Shown here piece by piece: positions 62,342 through 64,000 of a DNA stretch of 64,000 nucleotides; position 1 is the stretch's first letter, and every line of letters starts with the position of its first letter. Under the pieces are notes generated by a model. It did no database searches and was not told the DNA's origin. It was given only the letters and a program-made list of their open reading frames with translations. The DNA is from Caldilineaceae bacterium. Lineage in GTDB: Bacteria > Chloroflexota > Anaerolineae > Caldilineales > Caldilineaceae. The position numbers and the translations under genes were made by a program. The stretch is from positions 124,001-188,000 of the forward strand of contig JAPKMW010000003.1 of NCBI GenBank assembly GCA_026645575.1, in the 5' to 3' direction.

Positions 62342-62398
62342 TATCGTTTGCCGGTACTTCGTGGGCCGGCCGCAAAACTTGGATGTAATCACAAGCGT

Positions 62399-63277
62399 AT
62401 GACAACCAATCGTTACGCCATTGCGCGTGAAATCGCCGGACTCAATCCGCAGGCCGACAACCAGCGGATCATGTACTTGTTGAACACCTATGAGCATCCC
62501 TGGTTGATGCGCAAGGCGTTGGAATTTGCGCTGTTTCGCACCTATGCCGTTCCCAGTATCAGTCGGCTGCTCAAGGCGACCAATCAGTTCCAGCAACATG
62601 GGCAAAAGCGCTATGATGACACCTCGCTCCTGATCTCAACGCTGGTGGAAGAGGGCTATGAGGGCGCGGCGGGCGCCGCCGCCATCGCCCGGATGAATCA
62701 TTGGCATGGGCGCTACCGGATCAAAAATGATGACTTTCTCTATGTGCTCTCGGTCTTCATCTATGAGCCGGTGCGCTGGACCAATCGCTTTGGCTGGCGT
62801 GCATTGACTCGCCTAGAGCAAGAAGCGATGTACTACTTCTGGCGGGAAGTCGGCGAGCGGATGGGGATTCAGGAAATCCCAGAGACTTACGATGCCTTTG
62901 ACGCGTTCAACCGCCGCTATGAGCGCGAACACTTTGTCTATGCCGATTCCAATCATGTGGTGGGCGAGGCGACCGTCCAGATTTTTCTGCACTGGTATCC
63001 CACCTGGCTGCGACCGGCAGTGCGCCAGGGTATTTATGCTTTACTCGATGAGCCGTTGCGCCAGGCCTTTGGCTTTCCCCAAGCGCCGGCTTGGTTACGG
63101 CAATTTGTGCCCAGCGCGCTCAAACAAGGGTTAGCCGTACAGCGGCTTTTGCCGCCGCGCCGCACCCCCTATCACTTTACCAAGGTTCCCAACCGCACCT
63201 ATCCCGATGGCTTCACGGTGGCGACATTAGGGCCGACACATCCAGTTGTCGTCCAAGAACCGGAACAAGAGAAATGA
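62399..63277 (+). CDS. Oxygenase-like MpaB/DUF2236 protein
   Basis: 292 residues from the ATG at 62399, 57 bases after the hairpin; the longer frame would begin inside it. Family features of ER-bound oxygenase MpaB/rubber oxygenase-like proteins: LLKATNQFQQHGQKRYDDT, RMNHWHGRYRIKNDDFLYVLSVFIYEPVRW with conserved His and Asp, and the second half with FNRRYEREHFVYAD. DUF2236 proteins bind heme or oxygen and may cleave carbon-carbon double bonds; exact substrate unknown. It is followed closely by an MFS transporter gene. Confidence 0.75.
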   Translation: MTTNRYAIAREIAGLNPQADNQRIMYLLNTYEHPWLMRKALEFALFRTYAVPSISRLLKATNQFQQHGQKRYDDTSLLISTLVEEGYEGAAGAAAIARMNHWHGRYRIKNDDFLYVLSVFIYEPVRWTNRFGWRALTRLEQEAMYYFWREVGERMGIQEIPETYDAFDAFNRRYEREHFVYADSNHVVGEATVQIFLHWYPTWLRPAVRQGIYALLDEPLRQAFGFPQAPAWLRQFVPSALKQGLAVQRLLPPRRTPYHFTKVPNRTYPDGFTVATLGPTHPVVVQEPEQEK

Positions 63278-63284
63278 TGATCAG

Positions 63285-64000
63285 ATGAACCGTTATCAAA
63301 CCTATTTGGGTCTCGTTGGTTATCTCTTTATCGGCACGGCTGTAAGCCTCATGCCGTCGGTGATGCCGTCGATTACCAATGAGTTTGCCGCTACCGGCAT
63401 TACCCTGGCACTCATCAGCTTGATCTTTCCCGCGCGCGAAGTGGGTAGTTTTCTGGGCAATTTTCTCTCTGGCATCGGCTCCGATCTCGTGGGACGGCGG
63501 CGCCTGGTTTGGATCGCCGCTTTACTGCTGGCAACAGCATTGACCCTGGCCGCGGTGATCAAAATTTGGCCGCTCTTTGTCATGGCCTTTGTCCTGGTTA
63601 GCGCGGCGCAAGCATCTCTCTCCACCGGGATCAATGCCATGATTGCTGATGCCAATCGCGCAGCGCGGGGACGGGCGCTCAATACCCTGCATGGGGTTTA
63701 CGGGGTGGGCGCGGCGATTTCTCCCTTGGTCATCGGCTATTTTCTGGAACAGGGGCTGCACTGGCGCTGGGCCTTGACCGGCATTGCAACAATCTGGCTG
63801 CTCTATGGGTTGGTGGTCTGGCTTTCCTATCGCACCGTTGGGCCGGAAACGGCGGGGACGCAGAAGCGCAAACTGGATCTGACCATGCTTCGGCACGGCC
63901 CTTTCTTAGCTTTGTTCCTGATTGCCTTTACCTACAATGGCGTGGCCTGGAGTCTCTTGGGCTGGGTGGCGCTCTTTATGCAGCAGAGCGCCGGCTTTTC
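63285..64000 (+). CDS. MFS transporter, 5' part
   Basis: Open to the window end (238 residues seen). Start ATG 63285 after the MpaB stop by seven bases; the ribosome-binding site is weak. Major facilitator signatures: the loop 2-3 motif GSDLVGRRRLVWIAALLLATALTLA (GxxxDRxGRR-like) and TM5-like GVGAAISPLVIGYFLEQGLHWRWALTG. Six to seven helices are seen. It may export the product of the neighbouring oxygenase-like protein. Substrate unknown. Confidence 0.85.
   Translation, partial: MNRYQTYLGLVGYLFIGTAVSLMPSVMPSITNEFAATGITLALISLIFPAREVGSFLGNFLSGIGSDLVGRRRLVWIAALLLATALTLAAVIKIWPLFVMAFVLVSAAQASLSTGINAMIADANRAARGRALNTLHGVYGVGAAISPLVIGYFLEQGLHWRWALTGIATIWLLYGLVVWLSYRTVGPETAGTQKRKLDLTMLRHGPFLALFLIAFTYNGVAWSLLGWVALFMQQSAGF

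Noticed and set aside
1..64000. tRNA, rRNA or known riboswitch
   Set aside because: I looked at the intergenic gaps for cloverleaf patterns, conserved rRNA stretches and common riboswitch cores and saw none; a covariance-model search was not possible.

Overview
The window reads as one chromosomal piece of a GC-rich, free-living heterotroph. I infer a filamentous Chloroflexota bacterium (Anaerolineae/Caldilineales-like). The grounds are the gene mix (GH10 with CBM9, GH4, DUF3105, DUF433 with a DUF5615-type partner, a SWIM protein with an SNF2 helicase, orphan membrane histidine kinase), frequent long intergenic palindromes and Shine-Dalgarno-type starts. No rRNA, tRNA or CRISPR array was recognised. 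The placement comes from gene content and was not tested.

Layout. 1-7.4 kb: the 3' end of a GH10 xylanase with CBM9, a DUF1624 acyltransferase-like membrane protein, a DUF3105 protein, a membrane histidine kinase, an AbrB-like protein, an ALDH7-type dehydrogenase and a MOSC protein. 7.5-26.9 kb: a non-ribosomal peptide synthetase (NRPS) locus behind a near-consensus promoter and a transposase remnant. It holds a methyltransferase, an unknown protein, a two-module NRPS broken by an in-frame TAG, a one-module NRPS with a leucine code, a kynurenine-3-monooxygenase-like flavoprotein, a terminating NRPS with a beta-alanine-like code and thioesterase, and a P1B-like ATPase without the CPC motif. 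27-34 kb: two toxin-antitoxin-type pairs around a SWIM gene, then a large SNF2 helicase, an FMN reductase and a TetR regulator. 34.5-45.6 kb: an eight-gene envelope polysaccharide operon with three glycosyltransferase domains in two proteins, a deacetylase, a FemAB/BioF2-like acyltransferase, a GH16 lipoprotein, a Wzx-like flippase fused to an APH-type kinase, and two membrane proteins. 45.6-47.7 kb: a multicopper oxidase behind a promoter overlapped by a perfect 41-bp palindrome.

47.9-52.0 kb: an AT-richer island with a consensus promoter (TTGACA-17-TATAAT) and four tightly packed genes: a possible winged-helix protein, an AAA+-like ATPase, a small unknown protein and a PIN-domain nuclease. 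I recognise no named system with this set, and it is the best candidate here for an undescribed defence or conflict system. 52-64 kb: ordinary metabolic genes (GH4, creatininase-like, two SDRs, VKOR-like, aldo/keto reductase, a deleted aldo/keto reductase pseudogene, epoxide-hydrolase-like, lipoprotein, two unknowns, a second MOSC protein, an MpaB/DUF2236 protein and the start of an MFS transporter). Perfect or near-perfect hairpins separate many of these units.

All boundaries, motifs and pocket residues were read by eye. No database search or structure prediction was run.
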